Assembly: GCA_035296085.1 (NCBI GenBank)
Contig: DATHBP010000089.1
Coordinates: 1-6,932 of the forward strand
Source of the DNA: DATHBP01 sp035296085
GTDB lineage: Bacteria; Actinomycetota; Actinomycetes; Propionibacteriales; Nocardioidaceae
Reading direction: 5' to 3'
Length of the DNA stretch: 6,932 bases
Under the pieces are notes generated by a model, which was given only the letters and a program-made list of their open reading frames with translations, did no database searches and was not told the DNA's origin. The position numbers were made by a program, and so were the translations under genes. Shown piece by piece: positions 1 through 5,516 of this stretch; position 1 is the first letter of the stretch, and the number at the start of each line of letters is the position of its first letter.

Positions 1-789
1 ATCCTGCTCGACAACGGTTCCACCGACGGCACGCCCGCCTCGGTCCGGGCCGCCCTGCCGAGCGTCCAAGTGGTCGAGCTCGGCCGCAACCGCGGTGCGG
101 CTGCGCGCACGCTCGGCGTCGGCTTGGCGACGACTCCCTACGTCGCGTTCGCCGACGACGACTCGTGGTGGGCGCCCGGTGCCCTGGCCCGGGCCGTCGA
201 GATCCTGCGAGCGCACCCGCGGGTCGCGGTCGTCAACGCGCGCATCCTGGTGGGACCCGAGGAGCGACCGGACCCCGTCTGCGCGCTGATGGAGAACTCC
301 CCGCTGGGCCGCGAGCCGGATCTGCCCGGCCCGTCGATCCTCGGCTTCGTGGCGTGTGCCGCCATCGTGCGCAGCGCGGCGTTCACCGAAGTGGGTGGCT
401 TCGACGACGTCGTGCGCTTTCCGGGGGAGGAGGAGCGAGTGGCCCTCGACTTGGAGATGCAGGGCTGGGCGATGGTGTACGTCGACGAGCTGGTCGTGCA
501 CCACCACCCGTCCGTGCACCGCCACTCGCCCGAGGCGCGCAGGGCCGCGGTCACCCGCAGCGCCATCCTGACCGCCTGCATGCGCCGGCCGTGGTCCGCG
601 GTGGGCAGCGAGGTGGTGTCGGCGCTGCGGGCCGGCGCTCCCGGTCGCGCCGGCGTTCGTGGTGCGCTGCCCGACCTGCGCGCGGCTCTGCAGCACCGCC
701 GTTGCGTCCCGCCGACGCTCGAGTCGCGCATCCGGGTGCTCCGGTCCGCCGTTCACGACCCGGCCAGCGGCAGAGAGCTCACATCCTGA
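1..789 (+). CDS. Family 2 glycosyltransferase, 5'-truncated by window edge
   Basis: The reading frame is open from base 1 to the TGA at 787-789, giving 262 residues with the N-terminus outside the window. The first residues (ILLDNGSTDGT) match the nucleotide-sugar binding strand of GT-A fold, family 2 glycosyltransferases. That motif normally lies some 30-40 residues into the protein, so only a short piece is missing. Residues 48-57 (VAFADDDSWW) carry the acidic DDD at 52-54, the equivalent of the metal-binding DxD. GFVACAAIVR from about 115 is the usual acceptor-site segment, and GEEER at 142-146 is a likely equivalent of the catalytic ED motif. A His-rich HHH follows at 167-169. No membrane segment is visible, so it is probably a cytosolic or membrane-associated enzyme moving a sugar from an NDP-sugar to an unknown acceptor. 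An internal ATG/GTG start is unlikely because the motif precedes it. The donor and acceptor cannot be inferred. Confidence 0.85.
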   Translation: MLLDNGSTDGTPASVRAALPSVQVVELGRNRGAAARTLGVGLATTPYVAFADDDSWWAPGALARAVEILRAHPRVAVVNARILVGPEERPDPVCALMENSPLGREPDLPGPSILGFVACAAIVRSAAFTEVGGFDDVVRFPGEEERVALDLEMQGWAMVYVDELVVHHHPSVHRHSPEARRAAVTRSAILTACMRRPWSAVGSEVVSALRAGAPGRAGVRGALPDLRAALQHRRCVPPTLESRIRVLRSAVHDPASGRELTS

Positions 790-1324
790 GCCGGCCGAGG
801 GCGAGGTAGCCGGCGAGCACGGCCAGTAGCGGGGTCACCACAACGAGCGCGGCCACTGGCGGAAGCCCGATCCCGGCGGCCACCCCGACAGCGCCCGCCG
901 CCAGTGCCCCCGTGAGCCACAGAACCCCGGCCGAGCGGGTCCAGCCCAGGAGGCTTTCGTCGGCCGGTGCGTTCTCGGGCGCCGAGCGCTCGGCGGGCAG
1001 GGAGTCCGACCGGTCCGGCGCATCCAGGGTCTCCGCGAGGTCGACCAACACCAGGAAGCCGACGAGCAGCGCTCCCGCCAGCACCGCTGTCGACGCCGTA
1101 CGCGTCCCCGCGCTCAAGGCCACCACGCTGAGCGGCACCAGCACCGTCAGCCATCGCGTACGACGCCAACCCGCCCCAGCTGTGCCGACCGCACCCGGCA
1201 CCGCCGCCCACCACCACATCACCCGCACCTCGGACACGGCAACAACCAGGACGAGCGCGCCGCTGCCGACCGTTGCCGCTCGAACGAGCGCCGGCCGGGC
1301 GTCGGTCAGCCAACCCCCGATCAC
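779..1324 (-). CDS. Polytopic membrane protein of unknown function, last gene of the MoxR operon
   Basis: A 181-residue protein starting at GTG 1324-1322, which overlaps the TGA of the DUF58 gene by four bases (GTGA, 1321-1324). A longer in-frame start at 1390 exists but would overlap the DUF58 gene by 70 bases and add a hydrophilic, low-quality N-terminus, so I reject it. About five or six hydrophobic segments are visible: roughly residues 16-31, 36-52, 58-73, 77-95, 131-151 and 154-176. Between the fourth and fifth lies a hydrophilic, acid-rich loop (about 96-128, including ETLDAPDRSDS). I recognise no family. Its position directly after DUF58, with overlapping codons, suggests a membrane partner of the MoxR/DUF58 pair. 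Its 3' end overlaps the convergent glycosyltransferase gene by 11 bases. I am confident it is a real gene and do not assign a function. Confidence 0.8.
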   Translation of the reverse strand: MIGGWLTDARPALVRAATVGSGALVLVVAVSEVRVMWWWAAVPGAVGTAGAGWRRTRWLTVLVPLSVVALSAGTRTASTAVLAGALLVGFLVLVDLAETLDAPDRSDSLPAERSAPENAPADESLLGWTRSAGVLWLTGALAAGAVGVAAGIGLPPVAALVVVTPLLAVLAGYLALGRLRM

Positions 1325-2622
1325 CGGACACCACCGAGCAGCGGTTGCAGCCGGACCCGGTCGGCCAGCACGCCACTCGCGGGGTCCCAAGGCAGGACGA
1401 CCGCTCCCAGGTCCTGCAGGCGGTGGACGGTGGCTGCTCGGTCGAGACGCCAGATGCGCAGCGCGAGCTGGTCGAGCTCGGTGCGCGTGGCCTCCGGTTC
1501 GAACTCGAGAACGTCGACGACCACGATCGGGTGCCCGCGCTGACGGAGGTCGGCGATGGCGTCCACGACGCGGATGTCGAGGAGCGGGCTGAAGACATAC
1601 ACCAGCGCGCCGGAGGGCAGCACCGGTCGGGGCAGGCGGGAGAGCGCAGGCGGCACGAAGCCTTCGTCCACGGTGCTGGCGAGTGCGTGCTCGAGGATGC
1701 GGTAGTACTGCCGGGTGCCCTGGTCGGGCAACAGCCAGCGCATCCGGGCGCCGAACGCGATCACGCCGACTCGGTCGCCCGCCGCGAGGTACGCCTGGGC
1801 GATGCCCGCCGCGCCCCGCACTGCGCTCGCCAAGGTGGACGAGCCGTCGCGCCGGACGTCGGCCGTGGTGTCGACGAACGTGACGACCTCGGCGGCACGC
1901 TCCCCTGCGTACTCGTTGACCACCAGTGAGCGCAGCCGGCTGCTCGCCCGCCAGTTGACGTGACGGACCGGGTCACCCGGCGCGTACGCGCGCAGGCTCA
2001 GGAACTCCACGCCGGCGCCCGGGCGGCGGCCCACGTGCTGGCCGATCCGTGCCCGCAGATGGGGAGGGACGGCCAGGCTGCGGGCGTCCAGCGGCGGCGG
2101 CAGCACCGTGAGGCCGGGCAGCGAGATCGTGGCGGTGGCCGACCAGCCCAGCCCCAGCGTGCGGACGCTCACCCGGGCGGGTCCGAGGCTACGGCGCCCC
2201 CAGGACTGGGCGCGCAGCAGCCACTCGTGCTGCGCTACGGCGGTGTGGTAGCGCCGAGCCTGTGGGGCACCGAGGACGGCGAGCGACGACGAGAGCTCGA
2301 GGGACATCACGACCTCGCCCAGCCGCTGGGGTGCCTGCACGCCCAGCCGAAGCGCAACGTCTTGCCCTTCGAGGCAGCGGACCGGATCGACGTGCAGGCT
2401 GAGCTCGATCTCGCCGGGTCGGGCGCCGCGCCGGACCGCAACCGTGAGCGCGGCCAGGCTGGCGGCCGCGACCAACAGCGGCGCTGTCCGTCCCAGCGCC
2501 ACGGCCACCGCGAGGCCGAGAAGGCCTACGGTGCCGAGCCGAGCCACCAGCCTGGTCGGTCGCCAGTGCAGCGGCACGAGCGCAGTCGAGGTGGCCGACC
2601 CGCTTTCGCCGAAAGGCTGCAC
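1321..2622 (-). CDS. DUF58-domain protein (MoxR partner)
   Basis: A 433-residue protein starting at GTG 2622-2620, 20 bases after the MoxR stop, with GGGG six bases upstream of the start. No in-frame start lies between it and the MoxR gene. A start at Val16 is possible. Two hydrophobic segments at about 30-43 and 47-63 anchor a mostly soluble protein. A beta-rich region follows at about 70-175, then the DUF58 signature at 204-238: GVEF, LRAY, PGD, R220 and NW at 223-224, ending in NEY. The C-terminal part has a von Willebrand factor A-like pattern starting VVTFVDTTAD (246-255). The usual metal-site DxSxS is replaced there by D251-T-T-A-D255. DUF58 proteins typically sit beside MoxR ATPases and are thought to work with them on envelope or secreted targets. 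The order here, MoxR then DUF58, is the standard one. Family assignment is firm; the target is unknown. Confidence 0.93.
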   Translation of the reverse strand: MQPFGESGSATSTALVPLHWRPTRLVARLGTVGLLGLAVAVALGRTAPLLVAAASLAALTVAVRRGARPGEIELSLHVDPVRCLEGQDVALRLGVQAPQRLGEVVMSLELSSSLAVLGAPQARRYHTAVAQHEWLLRAQSWGRRSLGPARVSVRTLGLGWSATATISLPGLTVLPPPLDARSLAVPPHLRARIGQHVGRRPGAGVEFLSLRAYAPGDPVRHVNWRASSRLRSLVVNEYAGERAAEVVTFVDTTADVRRDGSSTLASAVRGAAGIAQAYLAAGDRVGVIAFGARMRWLLPDQGTRQYYRILEHALASTVDEGFVPPALSRLPRPVLPSGALVYVFSPLLDIRVVDAIADLRQRGHPIVVVDVLEFEPEATRTELDQLALRIWRLDRAATVHRLQDLGAVVLPWDPASGVLADRVRLQPLLGGVR

Positions 2623-2642
2623 CCGTTGCCCCGTGCCGACAC

Positions 2643-3650
2643 TCAGCGGCTGACGGTCGCCTGCGCGGGCGGGGCGGGCACCTCGTCGAGGAGCTCGGCG
2701 ATGATGTCGTCACCGCTCACTCGGGTCACCCACAGCTCGGGGCGCAGCACCAGCCGGTGCCCGAGCGCCGGGACGGCGATCCGCTTGACGTCCTCGGGCA
2801 GGACGAAGGCGCGCCCTGCCAGGACGGCGACCCCTCGCGCGAGCTGAACCATCGCCAGCGACCCGCGGGGGCTGGCACCGACCAGCGTCTTCGGGTGCGC
2901 GCGGCTCGCCTGCACGATCGCGACGGCGTAGTCGAGGACGTCGGGATGGACGTCGACCTGTTCCAGTGCGGCCACCATCTCCCCCAGCCGGGCGGCGTCG
3001 ACCAGTTGGCGAAGATCCGGCTCCTGGCCGCCCCGGTCGAGCCGCCGCCGCACCATCGCGGACTCACCCGGCGCGTCCAGATAGCCGAGCCGAACCCGCA
3101 CGGTGAAGCGGTCGAGCTGCGCCTCCGGCAATGGGTAGGTGCCTTCGTACTCGATCGGGTTGTCGGTAGCGAGCACGACGAACGGCGCCGGGAGGGCTCG
3201 CGTCTCTCCGTCGGAGGTGACCTGGCGCTCGGCCATCGCCTCGAGCAGCGCCGCCTGGGTCTTCGGCGGCGTGCGGTTGATCTCATCGGCCAACAGCAGG
3301 TTGGTGAAGACGGGGCCGGGGCGAAACGACAGCTCGCCGGAGCGCTGGTCGTAGACGACAGCGCCAGTGAGGTCCTGAGGCAGCAGGTCTGGGGTGAACT
3401 GCACGCGCCGGAAGCTCAGGCCGAGCACGCGGGCGAAAGAGCGTGCGAGCATCGTCTTGCCCAGCCCGGGCAGGTCCTCGATCAGGACATGACCACCGGC
3501 GAGAATCCCGAGCAGCACGTGCTCGAGGGCGAGGCGCTTGCCGACGATCGCCTGGGCCACCTCGTCGAGCACGGCGTTGGCCAGCTCGTGCGCCGCGGCC
3601 GGGCTCAGTGGCTGGCCGGCGGCCACGGCGGCCGGCTCCGCGACGTTCAC
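2643..3650 (-). CDS. MoxR-family AAA+ ATPase
   Basis: A 335-residue protein, the usual size for the family. The GTG start at 3650-3648 overlaps the previous gene's TGA by four bases (3647-3650), with GGAG at 3659-3656 five bases upstream. All AAA+ elements are present. Walker A is EDLPGLGKT at 58-66, with the catalytic-loop Lys65. Walker B is LLLADE at 118-123, followed by the MoxR-typical INRTPPKTQAALLEAM. Sensor 1 is Asn164 in ATDNP, where ATQNP is more common. The arginine finger region is LDRF at 179-182 and sensor 2 is Arg262 in GASPRGS. It is therefore expected to be an active cytosolic ATPase forming a hexameric ring. MoxR proteins act as chaperone-like factors in maturing or inserting protein complexes, commonly with a DUF58/vWA partner, which is encoded next here. 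Which protein it remodels is not visible from the sequence. Confidence 0.96.
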   Translation of the reverse strand: MNVAEPAAVAAGQPLSPAAAHELANAVLDEVAQAIVGKRLALEHVLLGILAGGHVLIEDLPGLGKTMLARSFARVLGLSFRRVQFTPDLLPQDLTGAVVYDQRSGELSFRPGPVFTNLLLADEINRTPPKTQAALLEAMAERQVTSDGETRALPAPFVVLATDNPIEYEGTYPLPEAQLDRFTVRVRLGYLDAPGESAMVRRRLDRGGQEPDLRQLVDAARLGEMVAALEQVDVHPDVLDYAVAIVQASRAHPKTLVGASPRGSLAMVQLARGVAVLAGRAFVLPEDVKRIAVPALGHRLVLRPELWVTRVSGDDIIAELLDEVPAPPAQATVSR

Positions 3651-4123
3651 AGCGTCTCCAATGCGTCGACGACTTGCCTAACCCGGGCCAGCTGAACTCC
3701 GGCAGCGTCGCGGTCGGACGCGGCGGGGCGAGTCGGGTCGAGCAGCGACCACACGCTGGCATCGATGCTGCCTCGGGACCCGTCCGGATCGCGCTCGACC
3801 ACGATGCCGCGCCGCTCTTGCATCATCACCGCCAGGATGCGAGTGAGCCGGCCCCGCAGGGCCCGGTCGAACTCCCGGTGCGTATGGCTGCCGGCGACCA
3901 GCTCGTCGCGGACCGCCGTGAACGATCGCTGCAGGGCGTCCTGACTGGTCGACGGAGCGGACCGTTGCCGGCGCACTCTGCGCAGGTCGAGCATCCCGAA
4001 CCACAGGACGGCCAGCTCGACGACGGCCGCGACGATAGCTGCGTACAGGAACCCCGCCGCGCCCTCCACCAGTCCGCCGGCCAGGACGCCGGCGACGACC
4101 AGGCTGTGCGGGAAGCGCCTCAT
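3647..4123 (-). CDS. Small membrane-anchored protein of unknown function in the MoxR operon
   Basis: A 158-residue protein beginning at ATG 4123-4121, which overlaps the upstream TGA (ATGA, 4120-4123). Its own TGA overlaps the GTG of the MoxR gene, so it is coupled on both sides. The N-terminus has a basic MRRF and then a long hydrophobic stretch from about residue 8 to 45, enough for two membrane passes in a hairpin. It is broken near residues 20-24 by E and G residues. A strongly basic linker follows (DLRRVRRQR, 46-54). The remaining hundred residues are soluble, mixed-charge and probably helical, with an Arg-rich HREFDRALRGRLTRI segment. By the positive-inside rule the C-terminal domain should be cytoplasmic, where it could contact MoxR. 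That placement is inference. I recognise no named family. A poor Shine-Dalgarno sequence upstream fits translation by coupling. Confidence 0.85.
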   Translation of the reverse strand: MRRFPHSLVVAGVLAGGLVEGAAGFLYAAIVAAVVELAVLWFGMLDLRRVRRQRSAPSTSQDALQRSFTAVRDELVAGSHTHREFDRALRGRLTRILAVMMQERRGIVVERDPDGSRGSIDASVWSLLDPTRPAASDRDAAGVQLARVRQVVDALETL

Positions 4124-5028
4124 CGCGGACGCCCGGCTTCCAGCGCCTCAGCCTCGATGGCGCGCAGCGCAGCGCGAGCCTGCTCGCGCGCGCCGGGTGG
4201 CATCGGGTCGCTGGAGTAGCGCGCCTGGCGGAACAGGTCGCCGAGCCGGTCCGCATGCGGTCCCTGGACTAGGCCCAGGTCGCGGGCTCGCTCGAGCAAG
4301 TCGGCGGTCGTGTCGGACGCCGGTTGCGGGAGACCCTGGCCGGCGAGCGCCGTCTGCATCGCCGCGTAGCTGGCGATGACGGCGGCCCGGTCGCTGTCGC
4401 CGATGTCGAGGGCACGGCGGCCAGCCGCGGCTGCCACGGCGAACGAGCGAGGCGTGGGCGCCTCGGGGTCGGCTGTCGCCGCTGCACCGTAGTCGGCCGA
4501 GCGGGCTCGAAGAACGGCGAACCCGATGAGCAGCGCCACCAACACGACCAGAGCCGTCAGGACAGCTCCGCTGAGCAGCGACCAACTGGTGCCGGGGCTG
4601 GCTCGCCTGACGCTCTCTGCTGCGTCAGACGGCGTCTCCTGCGTCGACCCTGGGCGCGGCCGGGTCGGGTCGATGCGGCTGGCGATCCACAGCGTGAGCG
4701 CCACCACAACCACCCTTGCGAGCACGTCGCGCCAGGTCCGCTTGGGCCGCGGTCGACGCTCACCCCTTCGTGACGCGAGCACAGCGAGCGGGACGGCGAT
4801 GACCGTGCCGATGACGATGACGGCCAGCACGACGGTCGCGACAACGTCGGTGTCCGGCCTGGTGGTGCCGAGCCGCACGGCCCCCCGCCACTGAAGACCC
4901 CAGGCAATCACCACAAGCACCGCAGTCACCGCGGCGAGTGCCGCCGGTGTCAGCCAGCGCTGTGGTCCGGACGTACGGTCGTCATCGCCCGATGTGCTGC
5001 GCTCGGGGAGGGGTGCGCCAGCGAGCAC
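4120..5028 (-). CDS. Membrane protein with C-terminal DUF4129 domain
   Basis: A 302-residue protein starting at GTG 5028-5026. A strong ribosome binding site (GGAGGGAGG, 5043-5035) sits six bases upstream, inside the 18-base gap after bldC. Residues 1-25 are polar and acidic. Four hydrophobic segments are visible at about 27-47, 62-86, 103-117 and 150-173, with basic and Pro-rich loops between the second and third (RRGERRPRPKR) and a Ser/Thr/Pro-rich loop at 120-148. The soluble C-terminus from about 205 to 295 matches DUF4129: a helix with SYAAMQTAL, a conserved TTADLLERA segment and the closing LFRQARYSSDPM at 265-276. In many actinobacteria DUF4129 forms the tail of a transglutaminase-like membrane protein next to MoxR and DUF58. 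No transglutaminase core is present here, so this is a stand-alone version. It is likely a membrane component of the MoxR/DUF58 system; its exact role is unknown. Confidence 0.88.
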   Translation of the reverse strand: MLAGAPLPERSTSGDDDRTSGPQRWLTPAALAAVTAVLVVIAWGLQWRGAVRLGTTRPDTDVVATVVLAVIVIGTVIAVPLAVLASRRGERRPRPKRTWRDVLARVVVVALTLWIASRIDPTRPRPGSTQETPSDAAESVRRASPGTSWSLLSGAVLTALVVLVALLIGFAVLRARSADYGAAATADPEAPTPRSFAVAAAAGRRALDIGDSDRAAVIASYAAMQTALAGQGLPQPASDTTADLLERARDLGLVQGPHADRLGDLFRQARYSSDPMPPGAREQARAALRAIEAEALEAGRPR

Positions 5029-5034
5029 GCGCCG

Positions 5035-5043
5035 CCTCCCTCC
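5035..5043 (-). promoter_or_regulatory. Ribosome binding site for the DUF4129 gene
   Basis: On the minus strand GGAGGGAGG (5043-5035) lies six bases before GTG 5028-5026. It sits in the 18-base gap after the bldC stop (TAG, 5049-5047). It supports the GTG start and indicates independent ribosome loading for this gene even if the message is shared with bldC. Confidence 0.75.
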
Positions 5044-5046
5044 GGG

Positions 5047-5271
5047 CTACCGCTGTTGGTCTCCCGCGCTGCGCTGCTCGGGGATCATTCCGCCGCCCAG
5101 CAGAGCGCGCACCTCGGAGTCACGGTAGCGGCGGTGGCCGCCCAGTGTCCGGATGGAGCTCAGCTTGCCGGCTTTCGCCCACCGGGTGACTGTCTTGGGG
5201 TCGACGCGGAAAAGCGCGGCAACCTCCGCCGGCGTCAACAGCTGTTCTGACTCGCTAGGTTTCGTGCTCAT
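5047..5271 (-). CDS. bldC: BldC-type MerR-like DNA-binding regulator
   Basis: A 74-residue protein starting at ATG 5271-5269 with AGGGAGG (5284-5278) six bases upstream. It is a single winged helix-turn-helix of the MerR/excisionase type. LLTPAEVAALFRVDPKTVTRW at 11-31 is the helix-turn-helix, AKAGKLSSIRTLGGHRRYR at 32-50 the wing and DSEVRALLGG the following helix. From memory it is nearly identical to Streptomyces BldC over this core; only the first ten and last dozen residues differ. BldC lacks the effector domain and the long dimerisation helix of normal MerR proteins. In Streptomyces it binds direct repeats head-to-tail and controls timing of differentiation genes. It is the first gene of the minus-strand block, 18 bases before the DUF4129 gene, and it diverges from the dehydrogenase gene, as near vdh in Streptomyces. 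Whether this organism differentiates is not known. Confidence 0.96.
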   Translation of the reverse strand: MSTKPSESEQLLTPAEVAALFRVDPKTVTRWAKAGKLSSIRTLGGHRRYRDSEVRALLGGGMIPEQRSAGDQQR

Positions 5272-5277
5272 ACGTGG

Positions 5278-5284
5278 CCTCCCT
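5278..5284 (-). promoter_or_regulatory. Ribosome binding site for bldC
   Basis: AGGGAGG on the minus strand, six bases before the ATG at 5271-5269. It fixes the bldC start and argues against a longer protein reading across the intergenic region. Confidence 0.75.
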
Positions 5285-5363
5285 GCCCCGTCAACTGCAT
5301 GTCACTGCCTCGCCGCTCGGCGTGCCCTCCCCGGCACCGACCAACTGCGCAGGCCACTCGAGC

Positions 5364-5392
5364 TTTATCGCCCGTCGTGGACATTCTGTCAC
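5364..5392 (-). promoter_or_regulatory. Candidate vegetative promoter of the bldC operon
   Basis: Read on the minus strand, a -35 element GTGACA (5392-5387, five of six bases matching TTGACA) is followed by exactly 17 bases. A -10 element GATAAA (5369-5364, four of six matching TATAAT) comes next. Transcription would begin near 5357 and give an untranslated leader of roughly 85 bases before the bldC ATG. The elements lie in the least GC-rich part of the intergenic region. No transcript data are available; this is a motif-based prediction. Confidence 0.5.
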
Positions 5393-5405
5393 TTACTGGA
5401 CCAGT

Positions 5406-5421
5406 TTGCATCCAGCTTGCA
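5406..5421. repeat. TTGCA direct repeat in the bldC/dehydrogenase intergenic region
   Basis: TTGCA occurs at 5406-5410 and again at 5417-5421, start-to-start spacing 11 bases, about one helical turn. It lies just upstream of the candidate bldC promoter and about 100 bases before the dehydrogenase start. Tandem sites on one face of the helix would suit a regulator that binds direct repeats, as BldC does, but two 5-base copies could be chance. The rest of the 245-base intergenic region (5272-5516) holds no gene I can support. A promoter for the dehydrogenase is not clear: the best candidate is TTGCCG (5441-5446) with TATCGT (5466-5471), at a poor 19-base spacing. Confidence 0.3.
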
Positions 5422-5506
5422 ATGAAATGTTCGATACGCGTTGCCGAGCGGTCATTCCGGCGCCCTATCGTGGCCGTAGCACTCGCATCCGAGGCGTCGC
5501 GGGCAC

Positions 5507-5512
5507 GGGAGG
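5507..5512 (+). promoter_or_regulatory. Ribosome binding site deciding the dehydrogenase start
   Basis: GGGAGG lies four bases before GTG 5517-5519. It is the only good Shine-Dalgarno match ahead of the conserved part of the dehydrogenase. It sets the start well inside a frame that stays open back to 5274. Confidence 0.65.
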
Positions 5513-5516
5513 CACT

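Noticed and set aside
138..731. 197-codon minus-strand open frame inside the glycosyltransferase
   Set aside because: The plus-strand frame has clear GT2 motifs; the minus product is low-complexity Arg/Ser/Ala with no motif.
1324..1390. Longer start at 1390 for the last membrane protein
   Set aside because: It would overlap the DUF58 coding sequence by 70 bases, while GTG 1324 gives the 4-base overlap used elsewhere in this operon.
1273..1929. 218-codon plus-strand open frame
   Set aside because: It is antisense to the DUF58 gene and has the composition of a shadow frame.
1960..2847. 295-codon plus-strand open frame
   Set aside because: It is antisense to the DUF58 and MoxR genes. Its product is rich in Arg, Gly, Ala and Gln without domains, as expected for a GC-rich shadow frame.
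2757..3695. 312-codon plus-strand open frame
   Set aside because: It lies opposite the MoxR gene, whose Walker and sensor motifs are unmistakable; the plus-strand product has no recognisable motif.
5419..5434. Possible LexA-type box around GTTCGA (5429-5434)
   Set aside because: The required left half-site TCGAAC is absent (GCAATG instead). A TCGAAC near 6925-6930 is also a lone half-site cut by the window edge.
5274..5516. N-terminal extension of the dehydrogenase back to ATG 5274
   Set aside because: The 81 extra residues do not resemble the family and cover the bldC promoter and leader. A Shine-Dalgarno sequence and family-length start exist at 5517.
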